Below are positions 26,082-33,252 of a DNA stretch of 64,000 nucleotides, piece after piece. Position 1 is the first letter of the stretch, and every line of letters begins with the position of its first letter. Below the pieces are notes generated by a model, which saw only the letters and a program-made list of their open reading frames with translations, was not told the DNA's origin and ran no database searches. Source of the DNA: Geodermatophilus saharensis. Lineage in GTDB: Bacteria; Actinomycetota; Actinomycetes; Mycobacteriales; Geodermatophilaceae. Both the position numbers and the translations under genes were made by a program. The stretch lies in contig NZ_FZOH01000010.1 of NCBI RefSeq assembly GCF_900188205.1, forward strand, positions 1-64,000, given 5' to 3'.

Positions 26082-27314
26082 TCAGGACGCGCGCGAGGCC
26101 CGCCAGGCCGCCAGCCGGGCGATCGTCGCGCTGCCCGCGCCGCCGTCGTCCACCGAGCCGGGCTCCGCGGAGCCGACCGCCGTCCACCAGTCCTCCAGCG
26201 GCGGCGGGGCCAGGACGTCGACCCGCTGCCCCGGCCGCGGCACGAGGACCTGCACGTCCGAGCGGGCGGCCGCGGCCAGCAGCCGCTGCACCGGCTCGGC
26301 CCACCGGTGGAAGGCCAGGTTGAACGTGGCCCAGTGGACCGGCAGCAGCGCTCCGCCGCCGAGGTCGCCGTGCGCGCGCACCGCCTCCTCGGGGTCCATG
26401 TGGACGTGCGCCCAGGCCTCGTTGTAGGCCCCGATCGGCAGCAGCGTCAGGTCGAAGGGGCCCAGCCGGGCGCCGATGCCGGCGAACGCGGGCGTGTAGC
26501 CGGTGTCCCCGCCGAAGAACACCCGGTGCCGCGGCCCGGCCACCACCCACGACGACCACAGCGTGGTGTCGCGGGTGAGGTAGCGGCCGGAGAAGTGCCG
26601 CGCCTCGGTGCAGGTGATGGTCAGGTCACCGACGGTGGTGGTGCCGTCCCAGTCCAGCTCGACGACGCGCTCGGCGGGCACGCCCCAGTGCCGCAGGTGC
26701 ACGCCCACGCCCAGCGGCACGACGAACGGCGCGTCCTGCTGCTCGACCAGCGCCCGCACGGTGGGCAGGTCGAGGTGGTCGTAGTGGTCGTGGGAGACCA
26801 GGATCGCGTCGAGCCGCGGCAGCGACTCCAGCGGCACCGGGGGCTCGTGCAGCCGGGTCGGGCCGAACACCGGCGACGGCGAGACGCGGAAACCCCACAC
26901 CGGGTCGACGAGCACCCGGGCGCCGTCGACCTCCAGCAGCGCGCTGGAGTGCCCGAACCAGGTGACGGCGAGGTCGCCGGCCGCGGCGGGGAGCTCGGAC
27001 TGCGCCAGCGGCACCGGCCCGGCGGGCAGGCCCACGTGCCGGTCGTCGTGCCACTGCCGCAGCAGCCCGCGGCGGGCGTTGGGCGGGGGCAGCGCCGGCG
27101 TCGGCAGGGTGTTGTGGAACCGGCCCTGCGACCACTGCGGGGACCCGGCGACGGTCGGGCGGATCTCGCGCCGGCCGGCGCCGATCGCCGTCGGCAGGCC
27201 CCACAGGGCGCGGCCGAGGAAGCCGGCGGGCACGGCGAGGGCGGCGGCGGTCAGGGTGAGGCGGCGACGGGTTCGGCCGCGGTTCCCGGAGAGTGACGGC
27301 ACGCCCTCCAGCAT
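26082..27314 (-). CDS. Metallo-beta-lactamase-fold hydrolase, NAPE-PLD-like
   Basis: A 410-residue protein with an N-terminal twin-arginine-like/hydrophobic segment (RRRLTLTAAALAVPAGFLGRAL, written in two parts: RRRLTLTAAALA and VPAGFLGRAL, about 17-38), suggesting export or membrane attachment. The MBL core begins near 115: WFGHSSALLEV, then SHDHYDHLD (metal ligands), ARHFSGR, GGDTGYTP and LPIGAYNE, with a late PVHWATF. These are the signatures of the NAPE-hydrolysing phospholipase D-like/UlaG group. Substrate unknown; lipid hydrolysis is only inference. It faces the Fpg gene with a six-base gap. Confidence 0.85.
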   Translation of the reverse strand: MLEGVPSLSGNRGRTRRRLTLTAAALAVPAGFLGRALWGLPTAIGAGRREIRPTVAGSPQWSQGRFHNTLPTPALPPPNARRGLLRQWHDDRHVGLPAGPVPLAQSELPAAAGDLAVTWFGHSSALLEVDGARVLVDPVWGFRVSPSPVFGPTRLHEPPVPLESLPRLDAILVSHDHYDHLDLPTVRALVEQQDAPFVVPLGVGVHLRHWGVPAERVVELDWDGTTTVGDLTITCTEARHFSGRYLTRDTTLWSSWVVAGPRHRVFFGGDTGYTPAFAGIGARLGPFDLTLLPIGAYNEAWAHVHMDPEEAVRAHGDLGGGALLPVHWATFNLAFHRWAEPVQRLLAAAARSDVQVLVPRPGQRVDVLAPPPLEDWWTAVGSAEPGSVDDGGAGSATIARLAAWRASRAS

Positions 27315-27360
27315 CCCAGCCGCCGCCGGGCGGCGACCGGTCCCGGCGGCGAGGCGGTCG

Positions 27361-27903
27361 TCACGGGCTGACGTCCTCGGCCGGGTCGGGGAAGTCGAAC
27401 GGCGGCGCCGGCGTCTGGCGCTCGGCGGAGACCATCGCCTCGACGGTGACCTCCCCGGCCTCCCGGAAGACCAGGGTCACCGGCAGCGACTGCGAGGAGC
27501 GCAGCGGGCGCTCGAGGTCGACCAGCGTGATCGTCGGCGCGCCCTCGGCGCCGACGTAGACGTTGTCGTTCGCCGGGACCGGGACGTCGACGTCGCCGCC
27601 GTCGTCGTCCACCGCGTCGGCGAAGCCGGGGCCGGTGACGTCGACCAGCTCGTCGTCGGTGCCGCCGCTGTTGGCGATGCCGAGGAAGAGCCGGGCGTCC
27701 TCGCCCTCCTCGTACACGCCGTCGAGCGGGTACTCCAGCTGGACCTGCAGGACCGAGAGGTCGCCGGTCACGGCCTCGTCCGGGCCGATCGCGCCGCCGG
27801 AGACCTCGGGTCCGGGCACCGACAGGGGCTGCTCGGCGCTGCAGCCGCAGGCCAGGACCAGGGCGGCGGCTGCGACAGGGGCGGCCAGGGCGGTGCGGGG
27901 CAT
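27361..27903 (-). CDS. Lipoprotein of unknown function
   Basis: A 180-residue exported protein. A short hydrophobic signal (LAAPVAAAALVLACGCS) contains a lipobox-like VLAC at about 16-19, with a second cysteine two residues later. The mature part is acidic and probably beta-rich (LSVLQVQLEYPLDGVYEEGE, RPLRSSQSLPVTLVFREAG). The general layout resembles small actinobacterial lipoproteins related to copper-chaperone folds, but the Met/His copper ligands are not visible, so I do not assign that function. ATG start. Confidence 0.75.
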   Translation of the reverse strand: MPRTALAAPVAAAALVLACGCSAEQPLSVPGPEVSGGAIGPDEAVTGDLSVLQVQLEYPLDGVYEEGEDARLFLGIANSGGTDDELVDVTGPGFADAVDDDGGDVDVPVPANDNVYVGAEGAPTITLVDLERPLRSSQSLPVTLVFREAGEVTVEAMVSAERQTPAPPFDFPDPAEDVSP

Positions 27904-27970
27904 GCTCGTCCTCCTCGTCTCGGGGTCCGGTGCCGTACGGTTACCCACCTGGTGCTGCCCGAGGCCAACT

Positions 27971-27986
27971 GTTGCCGTACTGCAAC
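27971..27986. promoter_or_regulatory. Candidate MarR operator
   Basis: GTTGC-CGTACT-GCAAC is an inverted repeat (27971-27975 with 27982-27986), 16 bases before the MarR gene start and within the divergent gap to the lipoprotein gene. TTGC-N6-GCAA spacing fits MarR-type sites, suggesting autoregulation and possibly lipoprotein control. Confidence 0.55.
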
Positions 27987-28001
27987 ATCCCGGGAGGGGT
28001 C

Positions 28002-28562
28002 GTGGACGCCGACGAGGTGCTGCTGGACCTGGCTCGCGCGGTCGTGGGCGTGTCCACCCGCGCGGCGTCGGGGCTGGGCCCGGTCTCGGTGGTGCAGCTG
28101 CGGGCGCTGACCGTGTTGCGGCGCAGCCCCGACGCGTCGCTCGCCGAGCTGGCCCGCGGGGTCGGCGGCGGGGTCTCCACCACCAGCCGGCTCGTCGACC
28201 GGCTGGTCGTCGCCGGCCTCGCCGACCGCCGGCCCTCACCGGCCAGCCGGCGCGCGGTGAGCCTGCGGCTGTCCCCGGCCGGCGAGGACCTGCTCGACCG
28301 CTACGACGCGCTGCGGCTGACCGAGCTGCGGGCGGCGCTGGCCGCGGTCGGCGGGCAGCGGCGCGACGACGTGCTCGCCGTCCTGGGCCGGTTCGCCGCG
28401 GCGCTGGGCGGTGAACGGCCCGCTCCCGTGCCCGCCCGCGTCGACGAGGGCGGGGATCCCGCGTGCTTCCTGCACCGGGTGTGCCCGGCGTGCGGGCGGG
28501 TGGCCGACGAGGACCCGCCGACCGTCTGCGCCGCGTGCGGGGAGGAGCTGACCGCCGACTGA
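28002..28562 (+). CDS. MarR-family regulator with C-terminal zinc ribbon
   Basis: A 186-residue protein. The MarR winged helix spans about 15-135: SVVQLRALTVLRRSPDASLA, GGGVSTTSRLVDRLVVAGLA, then the wing DRRPSPASRRAVSLRLSPAG. The C-terminus carries CPACGRVADEDPP and VCAACGEE, two CxxC pairs 17 residues apart, a zinc-ribbon pattern not usual in MarR proteins. The GTG start has GGGAGGGG upstream. The ribbon may bind metal, sense redox state, or contact a partner. Divergent from a lipoprotein gene with a palindrome in the gap. Confidence 0.85.
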   Translation: MDADEVLLDLARAVVGVSTRAASGLGPVSVVQLRALTVLRRSPDASLAELARGVGGGVSTTSRLVDRLVVAGLADRRPSPASRRAVSLRLSPAGEDLLDRYDALRLTELRAALAAVGGQRRDDVLAVLGRFAAALGGERPAPVPARVDEGGDPACFLHRVCPACGRVADEDPPTVCAACGEELTAD

Positions 28563-28567
28563 GGCGC

Positions 28568-28649
28568 CGTCCTGGCTCACCCCGACGCGTCCTGGCTCAC
28601 CGCCCACCGCGGGTCAGGACACCGCACGATCAGGTGACCTGATCGTGCG
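28568..28649. terminator. Repeat plus hairpin between convergent MarR and Rieske-like genes
   Basis: CGTCCTGGCTCACC occurs twice, 20 bases apart (28568 and 28588), and GTCCTG of the second pairs with CAGGAC at 28615-28620. A perfect palindrome follows with arms CGCACGATCAGGT and ACCTGATCGTGCG (28623-28635 with 28637-28649), covering the stop codon of the minus-strand gene. Together these look like a bidirectional terminator. Confidence 0.7.
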
Positions 28650-29283
28650 CGGCCCACCGCGCGCACCGCGAGACGGCCTCGGCCAGCAGTCGCTGCTGGC
28701 GCGCGACCTCCGCGGCGACGGCGTCCGGCCCCGGGAGCGGCCGGCCGGGACCGGCGGCGAGGTACACGCCGGTGTAGACGCGGGTGGAGTCGCCGTCCTC
28801 GGGGTGCAGCAGGTGCAGGACCGTCGTCGCCGCGCCGGCGTCGCGGAGGTCCAGGCGCACCCGGAACGGCTCGCGGAGGACGGCGGGGCGCCGGTGCTGC
28901 GCGACGGCGAGGAGGGCGTCGGCCAGCGGACCGGCCGGCCCCGCCGCCCGGGTGGGCGCCAGCCAGCGGCGCACGAACCGCCGGTCCTCGTGCTCGGGCA
29001 GCTCCAGGGGGACGTCGCGGGGGCACGCCGGCGCCAGCCAGACGACGCCGAACCGCTCTCGCACGGCCCACGCCGGTGGATCGGCCACGAGCCCCCCGTC
29101 GTCACGGCGCAACCGCCACGTCCGGCCGAGCAGGCACACCTGCAGCCAGCCACCGGGCCGCAAGTCCCGGGAGAGCGCGACCGCGTGCCAGGCGTGCTCC
29201 GGCGCGCGGCCGGGGTGCGGGGTCGGGGCGTGCACGGAGCGGCCCGTCGTCGAGGTGGTCGCCGTGGGCGCCGTCGCGGCCAT
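28630..29283 (-). CDS. Rieske oxygenase-like protein lacking the Rieske cluster
   Basis: A 217-residue protein. The start of the recognisable part, HAWHAVALSRDLRPGGWLQV then LLGRTWRLRRDDGG, looks like the entry to a Rieske ring-hydroxylating oxygenase. The next residues, AWAVRERFGVVWLAP and ELPEHEDRRFVRRW, resemble what follows the Rieske domain. The C-x-H and C-x-x-H cluster ligands that should lie between are absent; only three residues (LVA) separate the blocks. No catalytic mononuclear-iron motif is seen in the remaining ~110 residues. It could be a substrate-binding relic or a repurposed scaffold. Moderate confidence in the relation. Confidence 0.7.
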   Translation of the reverse strand: MAATAPTATTSTTGRSVHAPTPHPGRAPEHAWHAVALSRDLRPGGWLQVCLLGRTWRLRRDDGGLVADPPAWAVRERFGVVWLAPACPRDVPLELPEHEDRRFVRRWLAPTRAAGPAGPLADALLAVAQHRRPAVLREPFRVRLDLRDAGAATTVLHLLHPEDGDSTRVYTGVYLAAGPGRPLPGPDAVAAEVARQQRLLAEAVSRCARWAAHDQVT

Positions 29284-29382
29284 GACCCATCGCAGCGCGC
29301 AGCGGTTCCGGCGGCGTTACGGACGGCAGAAGGTCAGGTCACGGCTGAGTCCCGGTCGTTCGCGACCCGACCGCCCACGACT

Positions 29383-29388
29383 TAGGGT
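29383..29388 (+). promoter_or_regulatory. Candidate -10 element for the DUF485-symporter operon
   Basis: TAGGGT, preceded at 18 bases by TTCGCG as a weak -35, lies 48 bases upstream of the DUF485 start codon in the 153-base divergent gap. The same hexamer stands before the sigma and P450 genes. Prediction by pattern only. Confidence 0.4.
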
Positions 29389-29436
29389 GAGCGCCGTCAC
29401 AGACCGACGACGTTCCGCTGACGAGGGGGCCCACCC

Positions 29437-29823
29437 GTGACCGATCCCGCCGACCGGCGGTTGCTGACGCCTGAGGAGTACCGGCAGGCGCAGGACTCGC
29501 CGGAGTTCACCGAGCTGCGCCGTCGCTTCCGCCGCTTCGCGTTCCCGATGACGGTGGCCTTCCTGGCCTGGTACCTGCTCTACGTCCTGCTGTCGACCTA
29601 CGCGCCGGACTTCATGGCCACCCGGGTCTTCGGCAACGTCAACCTCGGCCTGCTGCTGGGGCTCGGGCAGTTCGTCTCGACGTTCCTCATCACCCACCTC
29701 TACGTGGCGCACGCGAACCGTCAGACCGACCCCATCGCCGACGAGATGCGCGAGCGGCTGGAGTCCCACCAGTACGCCGGCGGCGACCGGACCGACCTCG
29801 GGAAGGGAGCGACCCGTGCCTGA
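29437..29823 (+). CDS. DUF485 small membrane protein
   Basis: A 128-residue protein with two transmembrane helices (about 37-57 and 73-93) and a DUF485 core: RRRFRRFAFPMTVAFLAWYL, then FGNVNLGLLLGLGQFVSTFL. The family is nearly always next to ActP-type solute:sodium symporters, as here, where the genes overlap by eight bases. It is thought to be a partner or accessory of the symporter. GTG start preceded by GAGGGGGC. Confidence 0.9.
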   Translation: MTDPADRRLLTPEEYRQAQDSPEFTELRRRFRRFAFPMTVAFLAWYLLYVLLSTYAPDFMATRVFGNVNLGLLLGLGQFVSTFLITHLYVAHANRQTDPIADEMRERLESHQYAGGDRTDLGKGATRA

Positions 29824-31462
29824 GGCCCAGGTCCTCGCGGCCGAGGCCACGATCGGCAGCCCGGCCGTCAACATCTCCATCTTCGGCGCGTTCGTGCTGA
29901 TCACGCTGGTCATCACCTTCCGCGCCAGCCGCAACAACAAGAGCGCCGCCGACTACTACGCGGCCGGCCGCAACATCAGCGGGACCCAGAACGGCCTGGC
30001 CATCGCCGGGGACTACCTGTCGGCGGCGTCGTTCCTGGGCATCGCCGGGGCCATCGCCGTCTACGGCTACGACGGCTTCCTGTACTCGATCGGCTTCCTC
30101 GTCGCCTGGCTGGTCGCGCTGCTGCTGGTCGCCGAGCTCATGCGCAACACCGCCCGGTACACGATGGCCGACGTCCTGGCCTTCCGGATGCGGCAGGGCC
30201 CGGTGCGCACCGCGGCGGCCATCTCGACGCTGGCGGTGTCGCTGTTCTACCTGCTGGCGCAGATGGCCGGCGCCGGCGGCCTGGTGACCCTGCTGCTCGG
30301 GGTCACCGGCGAGGCGGCGCAGGCGCTCGTCGTCGTCCTGGTCGGCGCGCTGATGATCATCTACGTGCTGGTCGGCGGCATGCGGGGCACCACGTGGGTG
30401 CAGATCATCAAGGCCTCGCTGCTGATCGCCGGCGCGCTGGTCATGACCCTGTGGGTGCTGGCCGAGTTCGGGTTCAACCTGTCCTCGCTGCTCGGCGGCG
30501 CGGTCGACAACGCCGTCGAGGGCCGTGACGTGCTCGCCCCCGGCGCCCAGTACGGCGCCACGAGCACCTCCAAGCTGGACTTCGTCTCCCTCGGCCTGGC
30601 CCTGGTCCTCGGGACGGCGGGCCTGCCGCACGTGCTCATGCGCTTCTACACCGTGCCCACGGCGAAGGACGCCCGCCGCTCGGTGGTCTGGGCGATCTGG
30701 CTGATCGGCGTCTTCTACCTGTTCAGCCTGGTGATCGGGTACGGCGCCGGCGCCCTCGTCGGGCCGGAGCGGATCCTCGGCGCGCCCGGTGCGGTCAACT
30801 CCGCCGCGCCGCTGCTGGCCTTCGAGCTCGGCGGCACGATCCTGCTGGGCATCATCGCCGGCGTCGCCTTCGCGACGATCCTCGCGGTGGTCGCGGGCCT
30901 CACCATCACCGCGTCGGCGTCCTTCGCCCACGACGTCTACGCGTCGGTGATCAAGAAGGGCAACGTGCCGCCCAACGGGGAGGTGCGCATCGCCCGCATC
31001 ACCGCCGTCGTCATCGGGGCGATCTCGATCGGCCTGGGCATCCTGGCGCTGCAGGCCGGGCTGAACATCGCCTTCCTCGTGGCGCTGGCGTTCGCGGTGG
31101 CCGCCTCGGCGAACCTCCCGACGATCCTCTACACGCTGTTCTGGAAGCGGTTCACCACCCAGGGCGCGCTGTGGTCGATGTACGGCGGGCTCATCGCCTG
31201 CATCGTGCTGATCGTCTTCTCGCCGGTCGTCTCGGGAGCGCCGGTCAACCCGGCCACCGGCCTGTCCCCGTCCCTGTTCCAGGACGTGGACTTCCACTGG
31301 TTCCCGCTGAACAACCCCGGCATCGTGTCGATCCCGCTGTCGTTCTTCCTCGGCTGGCTCGGCACCGTGCTGTCCAAGGAGCGGCCCGACCTCGACAAGA
31401 ACGCCGAGCTCGAGGTCCGCTCGCTCACCGGCATCGGGGCGGAGAAGGCCGTCCAGCACTGA
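29816..31462 (+). CDS. actP: Solute:cation symporter, ActP (acetate permease) type
   Basis: A 548-residue SSS-family transporter with about 13 helices. SRNNKSAADYYAAGRNISGTQ, NGLAIAGDYLSAASFLGIAG, YDGFLYSIGFLVAWLVAL and GTAGLPHVLMRFYTVP are typical of the ActP group, which takes up acetate, glyoxylate or related carboxylates with sodium or protons. Seven or eight residues of the start overlap the DUF485 gene end. The C-terminus is a cytoplasmic tail ending GIGAEKAVQH. The substrate is most likely acetate but is not proven by sequence. Confidence 0.88.
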   Translation: MPEAQVLAAEATIGSPAVNISIFGAFVLITLVITFRASRNNKSAADYYAAGRNISGTQNGLAIAGDYLSAASFLGIAGAIAVYGYDGFLYSIGFLVAWLVALLLVAELMRNTARYTMADVLAFRMRQGPVRTAAAISTLAVSLFYLLAQMAGAGGLVTLLLGVTGEAAQALVVVLVGALMIIYVLVGGMRGTTWVQIIKASLLIAGALVMTLWVLAEFGFNLSSLLGGAVDNAVEGRDVLAPGAQYGATSTSKLDFVSLGLALVLGTAGLPHVLMRFYTVPTAKDARRSVVWAIWLIGVFYLFSLVIGYGAGALVGPERILGAPGAVNSAAPLLAFELGGTILLGIIAGVAFATILAVVAGLTITASASFAHDVYASVIKKGNVPPNGEVRIARITAVVIGAISIGLGILALQAGLNIAFLVALAFAVAASANLPTILYTLFWKRFTTQGALWSMYGGLIACIVLIVFSPVVSGAPVNPATGLSPSLFQDVDFHWFPLNNPGIVSIPLSFFLGWLGTVLSKERPDLDKNAELEVRSLTGIGAEKAVQH

Positions 31463-31467
31463 GAGAA

Positions 31468-31518
31468 CCCCCGTGCCCCCCGCCGCTCGCACGCTCGCGG
31501 CGGGGCCCTGCACGGGGG
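31468..31518. repeat. Two-storey hairpin with conserved loop, copy B (minus orientation)
   Basis: Read on the minus strand, the outer stem CCCCCGTG/CACGGGGG, a left-side CAGGG bulge, the inner stem CCCCGCCGC/GCGGCGGGG and the loop GAGCGTGCGA repeat the architecture of copy A exactly, with compensating differences in the stems. It begins five bases after the symporter stop and is the first of four hairpins in this gap. Confidence 0.78.
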
Positions 31519-31537
31519 CCGTTCCAGCCACTCGCCT

Positions 31538-31565
31538 GGCGCGCGTCCCTGCGGGGGCGCGCGCC
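31538..31565. repeat. Second hairpin of the intergenic array
   Basis: GGCGCGCG (31538-31545) pairs with CGCGCGCC (31558-31565), with CCC/GGG inside and a short loop. Very stable, but without the conserved loop of its neighbours. Confidence 0.6.
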
Positions 31566-31589
31566 TCGCGCGTTCCCGTCCCCGGCGCT

Positions 31590-31645
31590 GCGTCCTCCCT
31601 CACCGCAGTGCGTCCTCCCCCACGGTGGGCGGTGAGGGAGGACGC
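31590..31645. repeat. Third hairpin of the intergenic array, with nested repeat
   Basis: GCGTCCTCCCTCACCGC (31590-31606) pairs perfectly with 31629-31645 over 17 bases. The 22-base loop contains a second partial copy, GCGTCCTCCCCCAC (31610-31623), that could compete for the same right arm. The tandem-then-inverted order parallels the element at 28568-28620. Confidence 0.7.
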
Positions 31646-31661
31646 GCCACGACCGGGGTGG

Positions 31662-31709
31662 CCTGCCCGCAGGGGCCCGCGGCGAGCCTGCGAGCCGTGG
31701 GGGGGCAGG
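31662..31709. repeat. Two-storey hairpin with conserved loop, copy C
   Basis: The outer stem is CCTGCCC/GGGCAGG (31662-31668 with 31703-31709), and the inner stem CCCGCGGC/GCCGTGGG contains one G-T pair. The loop GAGCCTGCGA differs from copies A and B by one base. It is followed by GAGAGGTCCT, similar to the AGGTCCT that follows copy A and the 5005-5063 hairpin. Confidence 0.75.
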
Positions 31710-31748
31710 GGAGAGGTCCTCCCTCTGATCACCGCCCGCCGGCGCGGG

Positions 31749-32006
31749 TCAGGCGGCGCGGACGGCGGGAGCCGGGTCGGCCAGCGGAGCGACGGGGAGG
31801 GCGGCGTCGACGGTGGCGACGGCGGCCCCGGTCGAGGGGGCGGTCCGGCGCGAGCGGCGCACCGCCCAGCGGGCGGCGAGGGCGGTGAGGACGACGAGGC
31901 CGGCGAGCGCCTCGCGGGCGGAGCCGGCGGCGGCGCCGGCCACCGCGACGGCGAGCGCCGCGGCGTGGACGACCGTCAGCAGGACGGCCGGGGTGGGCAG
32001 GTGCAC
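31749..32006 (-). CDS. Small membrane protein, hypothetical (85 aa)
   Basis: Two hydrophobic helices (about 7-27 and 33-48: AVLLTVVHAAALAVAVAGAA and AREALAGLVVLTALAARWAV), then a basic RRSRRTAP stretch and an Ala/Pro-rich tail. GTG start; GGAGGTCCCC lies just upstream as a ribosome site. It is followed by the hairpin array and preceded by the manganese catalase gene on the same strand. No family recognised; coding status is plausible rather than certain. Confidence 0.5.
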   Translation of the reverse strand: MHLPTPAVLLTVVHAAALAVAVAGAAAGSAREALAGLVVLTALAARWAVRRSRRTAPSTGAAVATVDAALPVAPLADPAPAVRAA

Positions 32007-32116
32007 GGGGACCTCCGGGACTGCCGGGCGAGCGGGAGGCGCCCGCCGGGCCGGTGCCCGGACCGCGGGGTCCGGCCACCGGCGCGGCGACGGCGCGGTG
32101 GGGCGAGGTCAGCCCC

Positions 32117-32977
32117 TCACTTGAGCAGGTCCTTGGCCTTCTGCAGCATCGTGTGGGCCTCGGTCTGCGGGGTGTCGTAGAGCCGCGGGTCACCGGGGAC
32201 CAGCGTCGGGGCGTCGGCGGTGGCCTCGATGGCCGCGGCGCGGAAGGTGCCCTTGCCGTCGATCGAGGGGCCGGAGGCCCAGCGGCCGTTGGCGGCCTCG
32301 GGGCCGTCGGAGGCCTGGATGAAGGTGTAGCCCAGGTCGCCGACCTCCTCGTCCAGCGGGAACGCCTCGGGCACCGGCAGCCCCTCCAGGCCGTCCTCCT
32401 TGAGCTGCTCGACGGCGGCCAGCCACTGCTGCTGGTGCATGTGGTCGCGGGTGATGAGGAACCGGAGCATGTCCTTGACGCCCGGGTCGTCGGTCATGTT
32501 GTAGAGCCGGGCGACCTGCAGCCGGCCCTGCATCTCGGCGGTGGCGTTGTAGTAGAAGTCCGCCATCAGGTTGCCGCTGGCGGTCACGTAGGCGCCGGAC
32601 CAGGGGTTGCCCATGGAGTCCATGTACGAGGCGCCCTGCCCGTTCTGGATGAGGTGCTGCGGGTTGTGCTGGCCGTAGCCGGCGGCGGCCTCCTTGGTGC
32701 GGTCGGCCGAGTCGGGCTTGAGCGGCACGTGGTCGAGCAGCCGGTCGATCATCGTGACGATCATCTCGACGTGGGCCAGTTCCTCCGTGCCGATCGAGAG
32801 GAGCATGTCCTTGTACTTGCCGGGCAGTCGGCAGTTCCAGCCCTGCAGCAGGTACTGGGTGGCGACGGTCATCTCGCCCCACTGACCGCCGAGGATCTCC
32901 TGCATCTTGCGGGCGAAGTCCGGGTCGGGACCGTCGGGCTTGGCCTCGTACTGCAGGGCGTGGGTGTGCGTGAACAC
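32117..32977 (-). CDS. Manganese catalase
   Basis: A 286-residue ferritin-like di-manganese enzyme that breaks down hydrogen peroxide. Carboxylate/histidine ligands appear in GGQWGEMTVATQYLLQGW, TEELAHVEMI, AEMQGRLQVARLYN and TRDHMHQQQWLAA. SMGNPWSGAYVTASGNLMAD is also typical. The start is GTG (VFTHTHALQYEA) with GAGGGG upstream; a ten-codon longer frame exists. Two 22-base direct repeats in the upstream gap may be promoter or regulator sites. Confidence 0.93.
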   Translation of the reverse strand: MFTHTHALQYEAKPDGPDPDFARKMQEILGGQWGEMTVATQYLLQGWNCRLPGKYKDMLLSIGTEELAHVEMIVTMIDRLLDHVPLKPDSADRTKEAAAGYGQHNPQHLIQNGQGASYMDSMGNPWSGAYVTASGNLMADFYYNATAEMQGRLQVARLYNMTDDPGVKDMLRFLITRDHMHQQQWLAAVEQLKEDGLEGLPVPEAFPLDEEVGDLGYTFIQASDGPEAANGRWASGPSIDGKGTFRAAAIEATADAPTLVPGDPRLYDTPQTEAHTMLQKAKDLLK

Positions 32978-33115
32978 GGGCTTCCCCTCACTGCGTCGTC
33001 GCGTCACCGCTCCTGCGGTGACACCGGGGATCTGCCCGCGCCCGCTGGCCCACCGGTGCCGTCCCGTGGCCCCCCGGTGCCATTCCGATCGTCGGCCTCC
33101 CGGCCGACACCGCGG

Positions 33116-33137
33116 CCAATTGCGCTACGAAGGCACC
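33116..33137. repeat. Direct repeat upstream of manganese catalase, proximal copy
   Basis: CCAATTGCGCTACGAAGGCAC plus one base matches the distal copy at 33180-33201 in 18 of 22 positions. It is 139 bases before the catalase start. The spacing between copies is 64 bases, about six helical turns, so a protein could bind both on one DNA face. Confidence 0.55.
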
Positions 33138-33179
33138 CCTCCTCGAGGCCGGGCGGCGGGCGCCGGATCCCCGTCGCAG

Positions 33180-33201
33180 CCAATAGCGTTACAAAGGCAC
33201 C
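33180..33201. repeat. Direct repeat upstream of manganese catalase, distal copy
   Basis: CCAATAGCGTTACAAAGGCAC plus one base, the second member of the pair. It is AT-rich relative to the surroundings. On the minus strand it reads GGTGCCTTTGTAACGCTATT, which could hold promoter elements for the catalase gene. It lies between the histidine kinase stop and the catalase start. Confidence 0.55.
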
Positions 33202-33252
33202 ACCCCTCGGCATCGGGTGGGCATCAGCCCTGCACAGGCACCACGACGGACG

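Noticed and set aside
26161-26174. GGCTCCG/CGGAGCC palindrome that recalls the repeated terminator core
   Set aside because: It lies inside the coding region of the metallo-beta-lactamase-fold gene and lacks the GTGCACTTC arms.
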